Below are positions 33,424-43,564 of a DNA stretch of 64,000 bases, piece after piece. The notes under the pieces are model-generated. The model had not been told where the DNA came from. It was given only the letters and a program-made list of their open reading frames with translations, and made no database searches. The DNA lies in NCBI GenBank assembly GCA_021811085.1, contig JAJZPQ010000010.1, forward strand, positions 21,521 to 85,520, written 5' to 3'. Position 1 is the first letter of the stretch. The number at the start of each line of letters is the position of its first letter. A program made the position numbers and the translations under genes. The DNA comes from Pseudomonadota bacterium (GTDB lineage Bacteria > Pseudomonadota > Gammaproteobacteria > Burkholderiales > SG8-39).

Positions 33424-35037
33424 ATGCAACGGAGCGAAGAGCGGCGTTACGAGGGCCTCAGCCCGTTCGAGCTCAAGAACAAGCTGGTCGAACTCGCCAA
33501 GCACCGCGGCGAGCGCATGATGCTCAACGCCGGGCGCGGCAACCCGAACTGGCTTGCGCTCGAGCCGCGCGCAGCATTCTTTCACCTGGGCGAATTCGCC
33601 CTCGCGGAATCGCAGCGCGTTGCCCTCGCACCAGGCTTCGGCGGCCTGCCGAAAAAGCGCGGCATCGCCGCCCGTCTGCGCGCTTTCCTCGCAGCGCGCC
33701 CGGACGCATGCGGCAACGCGCTGCTTGCGCGCGGCATCGATTACGCCTGCGGCACTTATGGCTTCGACGCAGACCTGCTCGTAGGCGAATGGGCGGACGG
33801 CGTACTCGGCGACCACTATCCGTTGCCGGTGCGTATGCTCGCTCACGCCGAGCAGCTGGTGCGCGCGCATCTCGTCGCCGAGCTTTTTGGCGGCGATGCG
33901 GCAAGCGGCCACTTTGATCTATTCGCGGTGGAGGGCGCAAGCGCCGGCATCACCTATGCGTTCCGATCGCTGCTGCAATCGCAGCTGCTCGCGCCGGGCG
34001 ATCGCATTGCGCTCGGCGTGCCGATCTTCACGCCCTACCTCGAACTGCCGCGGCTCGCCGAGTACCGTTTCGAACTCGTGGAAATCGCGCAGGATGAGAC
34101 GGCGCTGTGGCGCTACCCGGCGGCGCAGCTGGACAAGCTGCGCGACCCGACGGTGAAGGCTTTTCTGGTCGTAAACCCGTCCAACCCCACTGCCATGGCC
34201 GTCGATGCTGCTTCGGCCGCGCACATCGGCGAGCTCGTGCGCGAGCGGCCGGAACTGATCCTGATCACGGACGACGTCTACGCGCCGTTCGTCGAGGGCT
34301 TTCGCTCACTCGCGGCGGTCGCGCCCGCCAACACGATATTGATTTATTCGTTCTCCAAGTACTGGGGCGCGACCGGCCTGCGGCTGGGCGTGGTCGGCCT
34401 GCATGCGTCGAACGCGCTCGACGCGCGCATCGCAGCAATGCCAGCCGGAGCGCAGGCAAGCGCGCGTTCGCGCTACCGTGCCATTTCGGCCGAACCCGAG
34501 CGCATGAAGCTCATCGACAGGATGGTGGCCGACAGCCGCGCCATCGGCCTGAACCACACCGCCGGCCTGTCCGCCCCGCAGCAGGTACAGATGGCGCTGT
34601 TCGCGCTCGACGGACTGCTCGATGCAGCCGGCGTGCGCAAGCGGGCGGCGCGCGCGCTGGTGCGTGCGCGCTTCGAGCGGCTGTACCGCGGCGCAGGGCT
34701 CGACGCACCCGGCGACCCGCTGCTGACCGGCTACTACGCCACGCTCGACGTGCCCGCGCTCGCGCGTGCGCGCTACGGCGATGCGTTCGCGCTATGGCTT
34801 GCAACGAATTTCGAACCGATAGACTTCGTCGTGCGCCTGGCCGAGGAGCGCGGTGTCGTGCTCATGGACGGCGGCGGCTTCGATGCGCCGAAAATGTCGG
34901 TGCGGGTTTCGCTCGCGAATCTGCCGGACGACGGCTACGAACCGATAGGCCGCGCGATCGCCGGCCTGCTCGCCGACTATCACGCCCAATGGTGCGCGCA
35001 GGGTCTGCCGCGTCCGGACGGACAGGGCAGAGATTAA
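33424..35037 (+). CDS. aspD: Bifunctional aspartate transaminase / aspartate 4-decarboxylase
   Basis: 537 aa aminotransferase fold; LSPFELKNKLVELA...MLNAGRGNPNWLALEPRAAFF, SFSKYWGATGLRLGVVGLH. Confidence 0.87.
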   Translation: MQRSEERRYEGLSPFELKNKLVELAKHRGERMMLNAGRGNPNWLALEPRAAFFHLGEFALAESQRVALAPGFGGLPKKRGIAARLRAFLAARPDACGNALLARGIDYACGTYGFDADLLVGEWADGVLGDHYPLPVRMLAHAEQLVRAHLVAELFGGDAASGHFDLFAVEGASAGITYAFRSLLQSQLLAPGDRIALGVPIFTPYLELPRLAEYRFELVEIAQDETALWRYPAAQLDKLRDPTVKAFLVVNPSNPTAMAVDAASAAHIGELVRERPELILITDDVYAPFVEGFRSLAAVAPANTILIYSFSKYWGATGLRLGVVGLHASNALDARIAAMPAGAQASARSRYRAISAEPERMKLIDRMVADSRAIGLNHTAGLSAPQQVQMALFALDGLLDAAGVRKRAARALVRARFERLYRGAGLDAPGDPLLTGYYATLDVPALARARYGDAFALWLATNFEPIDFVVRLAEERGVVLMDGGGFDAPKMSVRVSLANLPDDGYEPIGRAIAGLLADYHAQWCAQGLPRPDGQGRD

Positions 35038-35126
35038 CGACGATCAGGCGGCCAACCTGCCGCCGCGCGCCCTTCTGCATTCGACAACACTTTCTCCGAA
35101 GCGCGGCTCCGGCGAGGAAGAATATG

Positions 35127-35155
35127 TTGACAATACAAATGAGAATCGTTATTAT
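35127..35155 (+). promoter_or_regulatory. Promoter with overlapping Fur-like box
   Basis: TTGACA-17 nt-TATTAT; spacer contains ACAAATGAGAATCGTTATT (13/19 to GATAATGATAATCATTATC by eye). Confidence 0.65.
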
Positions 35156-35173
35156 TATGGCAAAGGAGCTGCC

Positions 35174-35500
35174 ATGAATAAACTTTTCCACATTCTTTCA
35201 GTACTTTGCCTGCTTCCCCTGCCCGCGATGGCGGACTACCCGGAGTTCGCCCTGGTCATACGCGACCACCGCTTCGAGCCGGCAGAAATCCGTGTTCCCG
35301 CCGGCCAGAAGATCAGGCTGGTCGTGCACAACCAAGACGGCAGTCCGGAGGAATTCGAAAGCTATGAACTCAAGCGGGAGAAAATCATCCCGCCGGGCGC
35401 CAAAGCACAAATCTTCGTCGGTCCGCTGAGCCCCGGCCGTTACCCCTTCTTCGGCGATTTCCACGAAAAAACGGCGCGCGGCGCCATCATCGCCGAGTAA
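35174..35500 (+). CDS. Periplasmic cupredoxin-domain protein
   Basis: Signal peptide; FALVIRDHRFEPAEIRVPAGQKIRLVVHNQDGSPEEFESYELKREKIIPPGAKAQIFVGPLSPGRYPFFGDFHE. Confidence 0.85.
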   Translation: MNKLFHILSVLCLLPLPAMADYPEFALVIRDHRFEPAEIRVPAGQKIRLVVHNQDGSPEEFESYELKREKIIPPGAKAQIFVGPLSPGRYPFFGDFHEKTARGAIIAE

Positions 35501-35546
35501 TCGGCATGCGGCCATACGCTACTGCAATTAACTGAAAGGAAAACCA

Positions 35547-36281
35547 ATGAAGTCCTATGCGCCGCTGCTGCTTGCGGGTGCACTCCTCGGTCCGCTCATT
35601 GCCCGCGCCGAGCCGGCCGATTACGTCTACACGCCCGCGGTCGAGTACGGCGAGAAAGAAATCGACTTCAAGGCAGGCAGCGCGCGCAAAGGCGAGGACC
35701 CGCGCGAATCCGCCAGCAGCCTGGGCTTTGGCTACGGCGCGAAGGAATGGTGGTTTACCGAGATTTACTTGAAGTACAAACGGGAAAACAACGAGGGCAC
35801 CAAGCCGGACGCCTTCGAGTGGGAAAACAAGTTCCAGCTTACCGAGACCGGCAAATACCCGGTCGATGTCGGATTTATTCTTGAAATCGAACGCCCGCGC
35901 GATCATGCCGAGGGCTGGGAAGTAAAGTGGGGTCCGCTGTTCGAAACCGATTTCGGCAAGATCCAGCTCAACGCGAACGCGCTGTTCAAGCGCAACTACC
36001 GCGCCGAGGGCCCCAGCGAAACCCAGTTCCTCTACCAGTGGCAGGCGAAGTATCGCTGGATGCCCCAGTTCGAATTCGGCTTCCAGGGATTCGGCGAGAT
36101 GGGCAAGTGGGATCAATGGGCGGCGGCGGACGAACGCTCGCATCGCATCGGGCCCGCGGTGTTCGGCAAACTGCCGCTAGGCGGACGCAAGGCCATTCGC
36201 TACAACGCCGCCTGGCTATTGGGCGCATCACAGGCTGCCCCGGACCATAGCTTTCGCCTGCAGGTCGAATACGAGTATTAA
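35547..36281 (+). CDS. Predicted outer-membrane beta-barrel-like protein
   Basis: Signal peptide ending ARAEP; alternating aromatic beta pattern; C-terminal ...FRLQVEYEY. Confidence 0.7.
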   Translation: MKSYAPLLLAGALLGPLIARAEPADYVYTPAVEYGEKEIDFKAGSARKGEDPRESASSLGFGYGAKEWWFTEIYLKYKRENNEGTKPDAFEWENKFQLTETGKYPVDVGFILEIERPRDHAEGWEVKWGPLFETDFGKIQLNANALFKRNYRAEGPSETQFLYQWQAKYRWMPQFEFGFQGFGEMGKWDQWAAADERSHRIGPAVFGKLPLGGRKAIRYNAAWLLGASQAAPDHSFRLQVEYEY

Positions 36282-36464
36282 CGCTCCGAGCGGGAGGAGC
36301 GGCAACACCTGCTGATCATGCGTCAGTCCTGACGCACGCGCGCGCAGCCGGCCGCATACAGCAGAAGCTTCTTCGATTACACTGCGCGCTTTCGCGCTCA
36401 ACAACAGGGTAGTCGCCTGAAGCCTCCGCGTTTCCCGTTCTTTTATGGTTGGGCCGTTGTCGCC

Positions 36465-37592
36465 GTGGCGTTCGTCACCATGGGCGTGGCGGTCAACGCG
36501 CGCACCGCATTCTCGCTGCTGTTCCCGCCCATACTCGCGGAGTTCGGCTGGGAGCGAGGCGTAACCGCCGGCGCCTTCTCGTTCGGTTTTATTATTTCTG
36601 CGGTACTCAGCCCGCTGCTCGGTCGCCTGATGGACCGCCACGGACCGCTGCTGGTGCTCGAGGCAGGCGTGGGCATCATGGGCATCGGACTGCTCGCCGC
36701 CGCGCACGTGAGCCAGCCCTGGCATCTTTATCTCACGCTGGGCGTGCTCGTAGGCGCGGGCAGCGTGGCCCTGGGTTTCACCGGCCAGGCGCTGCATTTG
36801 CCGAACTGGTTCGTGCGCCGACGCGGCCTCGCGATGAGCATCGCCTTTTCCGGCGTCGGCATTGGCTCCATCGTGCTCCTCCCGTGGCTGCAGAGCATGA
36901 TCGCGCACGCGGGCTGGCGCGCCGCCTGCACCGGCATGGGCATTCTCGTGTTCGGCCTGCTCGCGCCGCTCAATCTGCTGGTGCGGCGCCGGCCCGAGGA
37001 TCTGGGCACGGGTCCGGACGGCGATCGCGTCGCGCCGGCATCGGCCGCGGCCAAGCCGCACGCGAACGTCGTCGATCACGCCTGGGCAGCGATCGACTGG
37101 ACGCTCGCGCGGGCGCTGGGCTTCGTCAGCTTCGCCGCGATTCCGGGACAGATCGCACTCGGGCACATTTCCGATCGCATCGGACGCGAGTGGGTCTGGA
37201 CCGTAGGCAACGCGGGCTTCGTGCTGTGCTATGCCGCGCTGCTCATGATGGGCGTCTCGCCCAGTCCCGCGCTGCTGTGGTTCATGGTGGCGGTGCAGGG
37301 CTTTCTCGGCTACGGCCTGACTTCGGTCCTAGGCGCGATTCCGGCCGAGATCTTCGCCGGCCGCCATTACGGCGGCATATTCGGCACCCTCATGGGCATT
37401 GCCATCTTCGGCGGCGCGCTGGGTCCCTGGGTCACCGGCGCGCTCTACGATGCGCGCCACAGCTATACGCTCGCGTTCTCGCTTGCGCTGGGCTGCAGCC
37501 TCGTTTCGACTGCGTGCATCTGGCTCGCCGCGCCGCGCCAGATACGCGCCGTGGCCGGACGCATCGGCCGCAGCAGCAGCGCAAAAGATTAA
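36465..37592 (+). CDS. MFS transporter
   Basis: 12-TM-like hydrophobic pattern; SPLLGRLMDRHGP, GQIALGHISDRIGREWV. Confidence 0.88.
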   Translation: MAFVTMGVAVNARTAFSLLFPPILAEFGWERGVTAGAFSFGFIISAVLSPLLGRLMDRHGPLLVLEAGVGIMGIGLLAAAHVSQPWHLYLTLGVLVGAGSVALGFTGQALHLPNWFVRRRGLAMSIAFSGVGIGSIVLLPWLQSMIAHAGWRAACTGMGILVFGLLAPLNLLVRRRPEDLGTGPDGDRVAPASAAAKPHANVVDHAWAAIDWTLARALGFVSFAAIPGQIALGHISDRIGREWVWTVGNAGFVLCYAALLMMGVSPSPALLWFMVAVQGFLGYGLTSVLGAIPAEIFAGRHYGGIFGTLMGIAIFGGALGPWVTGALYDARHSYTLAFSLALGCSLVSTACIWLAAPRQIRAVAGRIGRSSSAKD

Positions 37593-37653
37593 TCCGCTGC
37601 ATCAGTAAGGTATCATGAGCGAAAAATCGTTTTAATCGTCGTGGTGGCAGTTC

Positions 37654-39003
37654 ATGCGTGTTGCAATCATCGGTTCCGGCCCGGCCGGCTTCTACGCAGC
37701 GGAAGCGCTGCTCAAGCGCACCGACACGGTGGTCGAGGTGGACATGTTCGACCGCCTCCCCACTCCCTACGGGTTGGTCCGCGGCGGCGTCGCGCCGGAC
37801 CACCAGAAGATCAAGACCGTTGCGCGCGTGTTCGCGAGCACTGCGGCACGCCCGACGTTCCGCTTTCTTGGCAACGTGTGCCTCGGGCGTGATCTCAGCG
37901 TGGAGGATTTGCGCCGGCATTACCATCAGATCATCTACGCCACCGGCAACGAAGCCGACCGCCGCCTCGGCATTCCGGGCGAAGGCATCGCGCGCTGCAC
38001 GCCGGCGACGGTGTTCGTCGGCTGGTACAACGGGCATCCCGATTACCGCAAAGCGCAGATCGATCTGTCGGTCGAGCGCGTCGCCATCGTGGGCAACGGC
38101 AACGTCGCCATCGATGCCGCGCGCATCCTGCTGCGCACCGTGGCCGAACTGGAAAAAACCGACATCGCCGCGCACGCGCTCGAAACCCTGCGCGCGAGCC
38201 GCGTGCGCGAAGTATTTCTCCTCGGGCGGCGCGGGCCGGAGCAGGCCGCGTTTTCCTCGGCGGAACTCAAGGAACTCGGTGCGATGGAAGCGGCCGACCC
38301 GGTCGTCGCCGCGAGCGAACTTGCTGCCTGCGCGGAATCGACGGGTAACGCCGAAACCGACAGAAACCTGAAACTGCTGCGCGCCTACGCCGCGCGCGTG
38401 CCGCGCGCGGACACGAAGAAGCTGCACCTGCGCTTCCTCGTCTCGCCCGTCGAGATACTCGCCGACGCCGCAGGCAAGGTGGCCGGACTGCGCCTGGAGA
38501 AGAATCGCCTGGAGGCGCGGCCCGACGGCTCGCTCGCCGCGCGCGGCAGCGGCGAATACGAACACCTGGACGTAGGCATGGTGCTGCCCGCGATCGGTTA
38601 TGCCGCGGAGCGCATCGCCGGCGTTCCCTACGACGAAAAGGCGCGCATCATTGCGAACGCAGACGGGCGCGTCGTCGATGCCGCGAGCCGCACCGTGATC
38701 GCGAATGAATATGTCGTCGGCTGGGCGCGCAGCGGCCCGCAGGGGCTGATCGGCGAGCACAAGCGCGCCTCCGCCGACGCGGTCAAGCACCTGATCGCCG
38801 ACGGTGCCGGACTCGAAGCGCGGGTGCTGCCGGGGCGCGACGCGATTCTCGCGCTGCTGCGCGAGCGCGGCGTGCAGCCGGTTTCGTTCGAAGACTGGAA
38901 GCAGCTCGACGACGTCGAGGTGGAACGCGGCACGCGCCGCGGTGCGCCGCGCGACAAGATTGTCGACGTCGCGGCGATGCTCGCACTGCTGGGGCAACAC
39001 TGA
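37654..39003 (+). CDS. FAD-dependent ferredoxin-NADP+ reductase (FprA/adrenodoxin reductase type)
   Basis: VAIIGSGPAGFYAAEALL, PTPYGLVRGGVAPDHQKIK, VAIVGNGNVAIDAARIL, GWARSGPQGLIGEHK. Confidence 0.92.
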   Translation: MRVAIIGSGPAGFYAAEALLKRTDTVVEVDMFDRLPTPYGLVRGGVAPDHQKIKTVARVFASTAARPTFRFLGNVCLGRDLSVEDLRRHYHQIIYATGNEADRRLGIPGEGIARCTPATVFVGWYNGHPDYRKAQIDLSVERVAIVGNGNVAIDAARILLRTVAELEKTDIAAHALETLRASRVREVFLLGRRGPEQAAFSSAELKELGAMEAADPVVAASELAACAESTGNAETDRNLKLLRAYAARVPRADTKKLHLRFLVSPVEILADAAGKVAGLRLEKNRLEARPDGSLAARGSGEYEHLDVGMVLPAIGYAAERIAGVPYDEKARIIANADGRVVDAASRTVIANEYVVGWARSGPQGLIGEHKRASADAVKHLIADGAGLEARVLPGRDAILALLRERGVQPVSFEDWKQLDDVEVERGTRRGAPRDKIVDVAAMLALLGQH

Positions 39004-39068
39004 GCGCAGACCGCAATTAGCAGGCGACGGTCGCCCGGAAACGCAGATCTGACGCGGATTTCCGCGGA

Positions 39069-40379
39069 TTACCAGTAGCGCATCGCGCCGCGGTAGAGTT
39101 GGCTCAAGTCGCTCTGGCTGATGTCGCGCGGCGCATTGGTCAACAAGCGCTGCTGCGCCCAGGCACCCTTGGTGAGGCCGGCGACATCCGCCTCGCCATA
39201 GCCTACGCCGGCGACGCCGTTCGGGATGCCGGTGGCTTGCATCATCTTGATCAACTGCGCCGCGATGATTTCGGCCGCATCGTCGTCAGTCGCACCGCTG
39301 ATCTCCGCGCCGAGACAAGCCGCGCCGTGGATGTGGCGTTCTGGGCAGGCGCTCGCGGTGAAGCGGAATACCGCGGGCGCATTGACGATCACGCTCATGC
39401 CGTGCGGTACCATCGGTTCGTCCTGCGGATAGCCCTCGGGACGGAAGTCGCGCACTAGGCCCGCGACCGAGTAAGCCATGCCGTGAGGCACATGCACACC
39501 CGAGTTGCCGAAAGCGATGCCGGCGAGCGTGGCCGCGTACATCATCTGGTCGCGCGCCTCGTGGTCGCTCGCATCGTTGACTGCGCGCTCGAGGTACAGA
39601 CCCAGGCGCTTGAGCGCCGCCTCGCAGCCGATATCGCTCCAGGGATTTGCGCCCTGGCTCATCGGCCGCAGCGCGGGCTTGCCCGGCGCGGCGCGGCGCG
39701 TGTAGGGCCGGGCGGTGTAGGACTCGAGCGCGTGCGACAGCACGTCGAAGCCGCTCGCGGCGACCACGTTTTTCGGCAGCGTGTAAGTCGTGGCCGGATC
39801 GATCAGCGCCATCGACGGTTTGAGGCGCTTCGAGGCGATGCCGGTCTTCACCTGCAGCGCAAGCAAGTCGAAGATGGTGATGCCGGTGCATTCGGAGCCG
39901 GTGCCGCAGGTCGTGGGGCAGGCGATGTGCGGCTTGAGCGCGCCGGGCACAGGCTTGCCCGCGCCTATCGGCGCGTTGACGTAATCGAGGAAGTCCGCGG
40001 GCCAGGTCGCATATAGGTTGGCCGCCTTGCAGGTGTCGATCACCGAACCGCCGCCCAGCGACACATAGCCGTCGAATTTGCCTTCGGCGGCGAATTTCGC
40101 CGCCGCGATGAACGACTGATCGGTAGGCTCGACTTTGACCTCGTCGTAGATCACCACGTCCATGCCCGCCGCGCGCAGCGAATCGCGCAGCTGCGCCACA
40201 TAAGGCAGGGCGGCCAGGCGCTTGTCGGTAAACAGCGCGACGCGGCTCATGCCCAGGGCCTTGGCGTGCTCGCCCGCCTCCTTGAGCACGCCGTGGCCGA
40301 AGCTGATGCTGGCGATGTCGACCGAAAAGACGCTTTCATTGCCTTCGGTCGCGACGTAATAGTTGTGGCAGCAGGACAT
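39069..40379 (-). CDS. Iron-containing alcohol dehydrogenase, hydroxyacid-oxoacid transhydrogenase-like
   Basis: [50 protein letters not shown]. Confidence 0.87.
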   Translation of the reverse strand: MSCCHNYYVATEGNESVFSVDIASISFGHGVLKEAGEHAKALGMSRVALFTDKRLAALPYVAQLRDSLRAAGMDVVIYDEVKVEPTDQSFIAAAKFAAEGKFDGYVSLGGGSVIDTCKAANLYATWPADFLDYVNAPIGAGKPVPGALKPHIACPTTCGTGSECTGITIFDLLALQVKTGIASKRLKPSMALIDPATTYTLPKNVVAASGFDVLSHALESYTARPYTRRAAPGKPALRPMSQGANPWSDIGCEAALKRLGLYLERAVNDASDHEARDQMMYAATLAGIAFGNSGVHVPHGMAYSVAGLVRDFRPEGYPQDEPMVPHGMSVIVNAPAVFRFTASACPERHIHGAACLGAEISGATDDDAAEIIAAQLIKMMQATGIPNGVAGVGYGEADVAGLTKGAWAQQRLLTNAPRDISQSDLSQLYRGAMRYW

Positions 40380-40399
40380 GTGAACTCCTAAAAGTGTAT

Positions 40400-41002
40400 T
40401 TATAGTTGGCGCAGCAGTGCCGCACGCAGCAGCGGCAGCCGGTCGTTGCCGAAATACATGTCCGCGCCGTTGACGAACATCGTCGGCGAGCCGAAGCCGC
40501 CGCGGCGGATCAGTTCGTCAGTGTTGGCCTTGAGCGCATCCTTGATCGGCTGCGGCGCGATGCCGGCGAAGAACGCGGCCGCGTCCACGCCGGCGCGCGC
40601 GCACACATCGGCGAGCACCGCGTCACTCGATATGTCGCGATCCTCGCCCCAGTAGGCTTCGAACGCGGCCTGAGCGAACGGCACCAGCTTGCCCTGCGGC
40701 TCGAGCAGGATGCAGCCGCGCATGGCTTTGACGCTGTTGACCGGAAACACGCTCGGCGGGAATTTGAGCGCGAGCCCCGCCTGTCGCGCCCAGTCCTGCA
40801 TGTCCTTCAGCTGGTAAGCCTGTTTCGCCGGCACCGGGTGCTCGCGCGCGAAGTAGACGCTCGGGTTCACGCTGTTGAACACGCCGCCGACCAGGAACGG
40901 CCGCCAGCGTATCTTTGCCCCGAGCTCGGCCGCGAGCGGCTGGATGTTGTGGAACGCAAGGTAGGTCCAGGGGCTGGAGCAATCGAAAAAGAATTCGATC
41001 AT
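40400..41002 (-). CDS. 2-hydroxychromene-2-carboxylate isomerase / DsbA-like GST kappa family
   Basis: [43 protein letters not shown]...[22 protein letters not shown]. Confidence 0.92.
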   Translation of the reverse strand: MIEFFFDCSSPWTYLAFHNIQPLAAELGAKIRWRPFLVGGVFNSVNPSVYFAREHPVPAKQAYQLKDMQDWARQAGLALKFPPSVFPVNSVKAMRGCILLEPQGKLVPFAQAAFEAYWGEDRDISSDAVLADVCARAGVDAAAFFAGIAPQPIKDALKANTDELIRRGGFGSPTMFVNGADMYFGNDRLPLLRAALLRQL

Positions 41003-41721
41003 GGTTCGCTCCTATGTGCGCCTGCGCGCACGCTTTGCGCCGTCTGCCCGAACAGGGCCTGGCGTGCTGCGTCATCCATTTTCGGCAGCCTGAGTTCCTT
41101 GCCCAGGTCGAGGCCGCGCTTCGCCGCCGGGCGCTCGAACAGCCTGTCGTACCAGCGCTCGACGTGAGGAAACTCGGCGAGCGCGATCTGCTGCGCCTTG
41201 TGCGTGCGTATCCAGGGGAAAATGGCGATGTCGGCGATCGTATAGTCGCGACCGGCCACGTAAGCCCCGGTGCGCGCGAGCTGCGCATCGAGTACGCCGT
41301 ACAAGCGATTGACCTCCTTCGCGTAGCGCTCGAGCGCGTAGGGGATTTTCTCCGGCGCATAGAGCAGGAAATGCCCGTTCTGCCCGGCCATCGGCCCGAG
41401 GCCGCCCATTTGCCACATCAGCCATTGCAGCGTCGCGTGCCGGCCGCGCAGGTCCGCAGGCAGAAAACGCCCGGTTTTCTCGGCGAGATAGATCAGAATT
41501 GCGCCGCTCTCGAACAGCGCGATCGGCGCGCCGCCTCCGGGCGGATCGTGATCGACGATGGCCGGCATGCGGTTGTTCGGGCTGAGTGCAAGGAACTCCG
41601 GACTGAACTGCTCGCCGCGCCCGATGTTCACCGGCTTCAGTGTATAGGGCAGGCCGCATTCCTCGAGCATGATGGAAATCTTCCAGCCGTTGGGCGTCGG
41701 CCAGTAATGCAAATCGATCAT
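40999..41721 (-). CDS. Glutathione S-transferase family protein (YghU/YfcG-like)
   Basis: MIDLHYWPTPNGWKISIMLEECGLPYTLKPVNIGRGEQFSPEFLALSPNNRMPAIVD. Confidence 0.92.
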   Translation of the reverse strand: MIDLHYWPTPNGWKISIMLEECGLPYTLKPVNIGRGEQFSPEFLALSPNNRMPAIVDHDPPGGGAPIALFESGAILIYLAEKTGRFLPADLRGRHATLQWLMWQMGGLGPMAGQNGHFLLYAPEKIPYALERYAKEVNRLYGVLDAQLARTGAYVAGRDYTIADIAIFPWIRTHKAQQIALAEFPHVERWYDRLFERPAAKRGLDLGKELRLPKMDDAARQALFGQTAQSVRAGAHRSEP

Positions 41722-41846
41722 CGGGACTCCTTCGAAGCGCGCGTCGGGCGTAGTTTAGCGCGTCTGCGCCGCCCGGCAGAGCTTCACGTTTGCCCTAGCG
41801 GGCAGCGGGAGTCCGGGCAGCAAGCAGCAGTGTGCGAGCTGCCCTG

Positions 41847-42413
41847 CTATTTCACGCTGGGCAGCACGCCGGCGCGCAGCCTCACGCCTCCCAGCTTGAG
41901 CGTGCGCGGCTGTTCCTTGCAGGGTTCGGCATCCGGAATGGCGACGATCACGCTGCGTGCCAGCCGGTTCACGAGGTCGAGACTGATAAAACGCGTTGTG
42001 CACTTGCCGTTCTCGGGCTTGGTCACAATTTCCTCATCGGTCCAGCGCTCGACCTCGAATACCGTGGGTATCGAGTCAAGCAATCTATTCTCCTTCAACG
42101 CCACGGCTGCGGTCGATTCCACGCATTCCAGACGCGACTTCCTGCATTCGATGGAAGTGGTCTGCAGATTGTCTACTGCTGCCGGACCGTCCGTGACATA
42201 CCAGGTGCCCATGGCCTGCACCACGCTGGCCTTTTCCGGGTTGTCGATGATGTAAAAAGCGTAATGCGGCAGGATAACGGGGATATTGCGCTGCCGCTGC
42301 AGTTCCTGGTAGGTCAGCAGGGCAAACGCCGCCAATGCGATAACGACGGAGACATAGACAAAGCGTATGGCTTTGTCGGCGCGGAAAGCAAATTTGATCG
42401 CAGCTTTTTCCAT
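41847..42413 (-). CDS. Hypothetical single-TM protein
   Basis: MEKAAIKFAFRADKAIRFVYVSVVIALAAFALLTYQELQRQRN...; coding-like, no family recognised. Confidence 0.55.
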   Translation of the reverse strand: MEKAAIKFAFRADKAIRFVYVSVVIALAAFALLTYQELQRQRNIPVILPHYAFYIIDNPEKASVVQAMGTWYVTDGPAAVDNLQTTSIECRKSRLECVESTAAVALKENRLLDSIPTVFEVERWTDEEIVTKPENGKCTTRFISLDLVNRLARSVIVAIPDAEPCKEQPRTLKLGGVRLRAGVLPSVK

Positions 42414-42636
42414 GTTTGCCACTTGGTAGACCTTGCCCGGCAAGCGGCGGCCCGTGGCAGGCGCGTCACGGGGCCTTGAAAATAGCAGCAAAAAACCGCA
42501 GGGCGTTGACGAAAATCATAGTTCGGGCGCTCCACCTTGCATCGGCTGCGCGCGATTATTGATCGCCGCCGATCTCGGCCCGGAAGCTCTTACAATACGC
42601 CCTTTCGATGCAGGAGACTTGCTCGATGTTGCAACA

Positions 42637-43461
42637 ATGCAGAGGCCGCGCGTGCTGACGGTCAACCTGGGGCCGCTCGCCGCGCCGATCGGCACCTTGC
42701 TCGCGCTGATCGCGATGCTGGTTGCCGCAGGCGTAGGCCGCATAGCCGCGCGCGGCAAGAAGACGGGCATAGGGTTTGCGCTCACCGACATGCTGATCGC
42801 GGCGGTGGTGGCGGCGCGCATCGCTTTCGTCGCCATCTGGTTCGACACTTACCGCAATACTCCCTGGTCCATGCTCGATATCCGCGACGGCGGCTTTACG
42901 CCCTGGGCCGGCCTCGCCGCGGCGCTGCTGGTCGCGCTCTGGCATGGCTGGCGGCATGCACCGCTGCGCCGAGCGCTGGCTCTAGGGCTGGCCGCAGGCG
43001 CGCTCACTTGGGGTGCGCTGTTCGGTGCGATCTCCCTGATGAGCAACACCGCCCTGCCCAAGACGCAGTTGTTTACCCTCGCGGGCGCACCGGCGGACCT
43101 CGCCAAGCTGGCCGCAGGCAAACCCATCGTCCTCAACATGTGGGCCACCTGGTGCCCGCCCTGCCGCTACGAGTTGCCCGCCCTTGCTGCCGCGCAGAAA
43201 AAAGAAGCCTGGGCCTATTTCGTCTTTGCCGATCAGGGCGAGGACCCGGTCACGGTGCAGCGTTACCTGACTTCCGCCGGACTGGATCTATCCAATGTGC
43301 TGCTCGACCCCGGCGCCGGCATCGGCCGCGAAATCAGCTCGGGTGGCTTGCCCACCACGCTGTTCTACAACGCCGAGGGCCGGCTGGTCGATACTCACGT
43401 GGGCATGCTGACGGCCGGCTCGCTCGCAGGCAAGCTGGAGCGGCTGCGGGCCGCGCCCTAG
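42637..43461 (+). CDS. TlpA/thioredoxin-family protein with N-terminal multi-TM domain
   Basis: N-terminal TM helices, then KPIVLNMWATWCPPCRYELPALAAAQ (WCPPC). Confidence 0.85.
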   Translation: MQRPRVLTVNLGPLAAPIGTLLALIAMLVAAGVGRIAARGKKTGIGFALTDMLIAAVVAARIAFVAIWFDTYRNTPWSMLDIRDGGFTPWAGLAAALLVALWHGWRHAPLRRALALGLAAGALTWGALFGAISLMSNTALPKTQLFTLAGAPADLAKLAAGKPIVLNMWATWCPPCRYELPALAAAQKKEAWAYFVFADQGEDPVTVQRYLTSAGLDLSNVLLDPGAGIGREISSGGLPTTLFYNAEGRLVDTHVGMLTAGSLAGKLERLRAAP

Positions 43462-43564
43462 AGCGGGCGCCAGCCGCTTACTTTCGCTTACAACAAATTA
43501 CAGTTTCGCGCAGCGGTGGCGACTAGACTGGATACGTGGTCAACGCCAAAGTGGCGAGGTCATC

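Noticed and set aside
37432-39000. 522-aa minus-strand ORF
   Set aside because: Antisense of the ferredoxin-NADP reductase and MFS genes; shadow frame.
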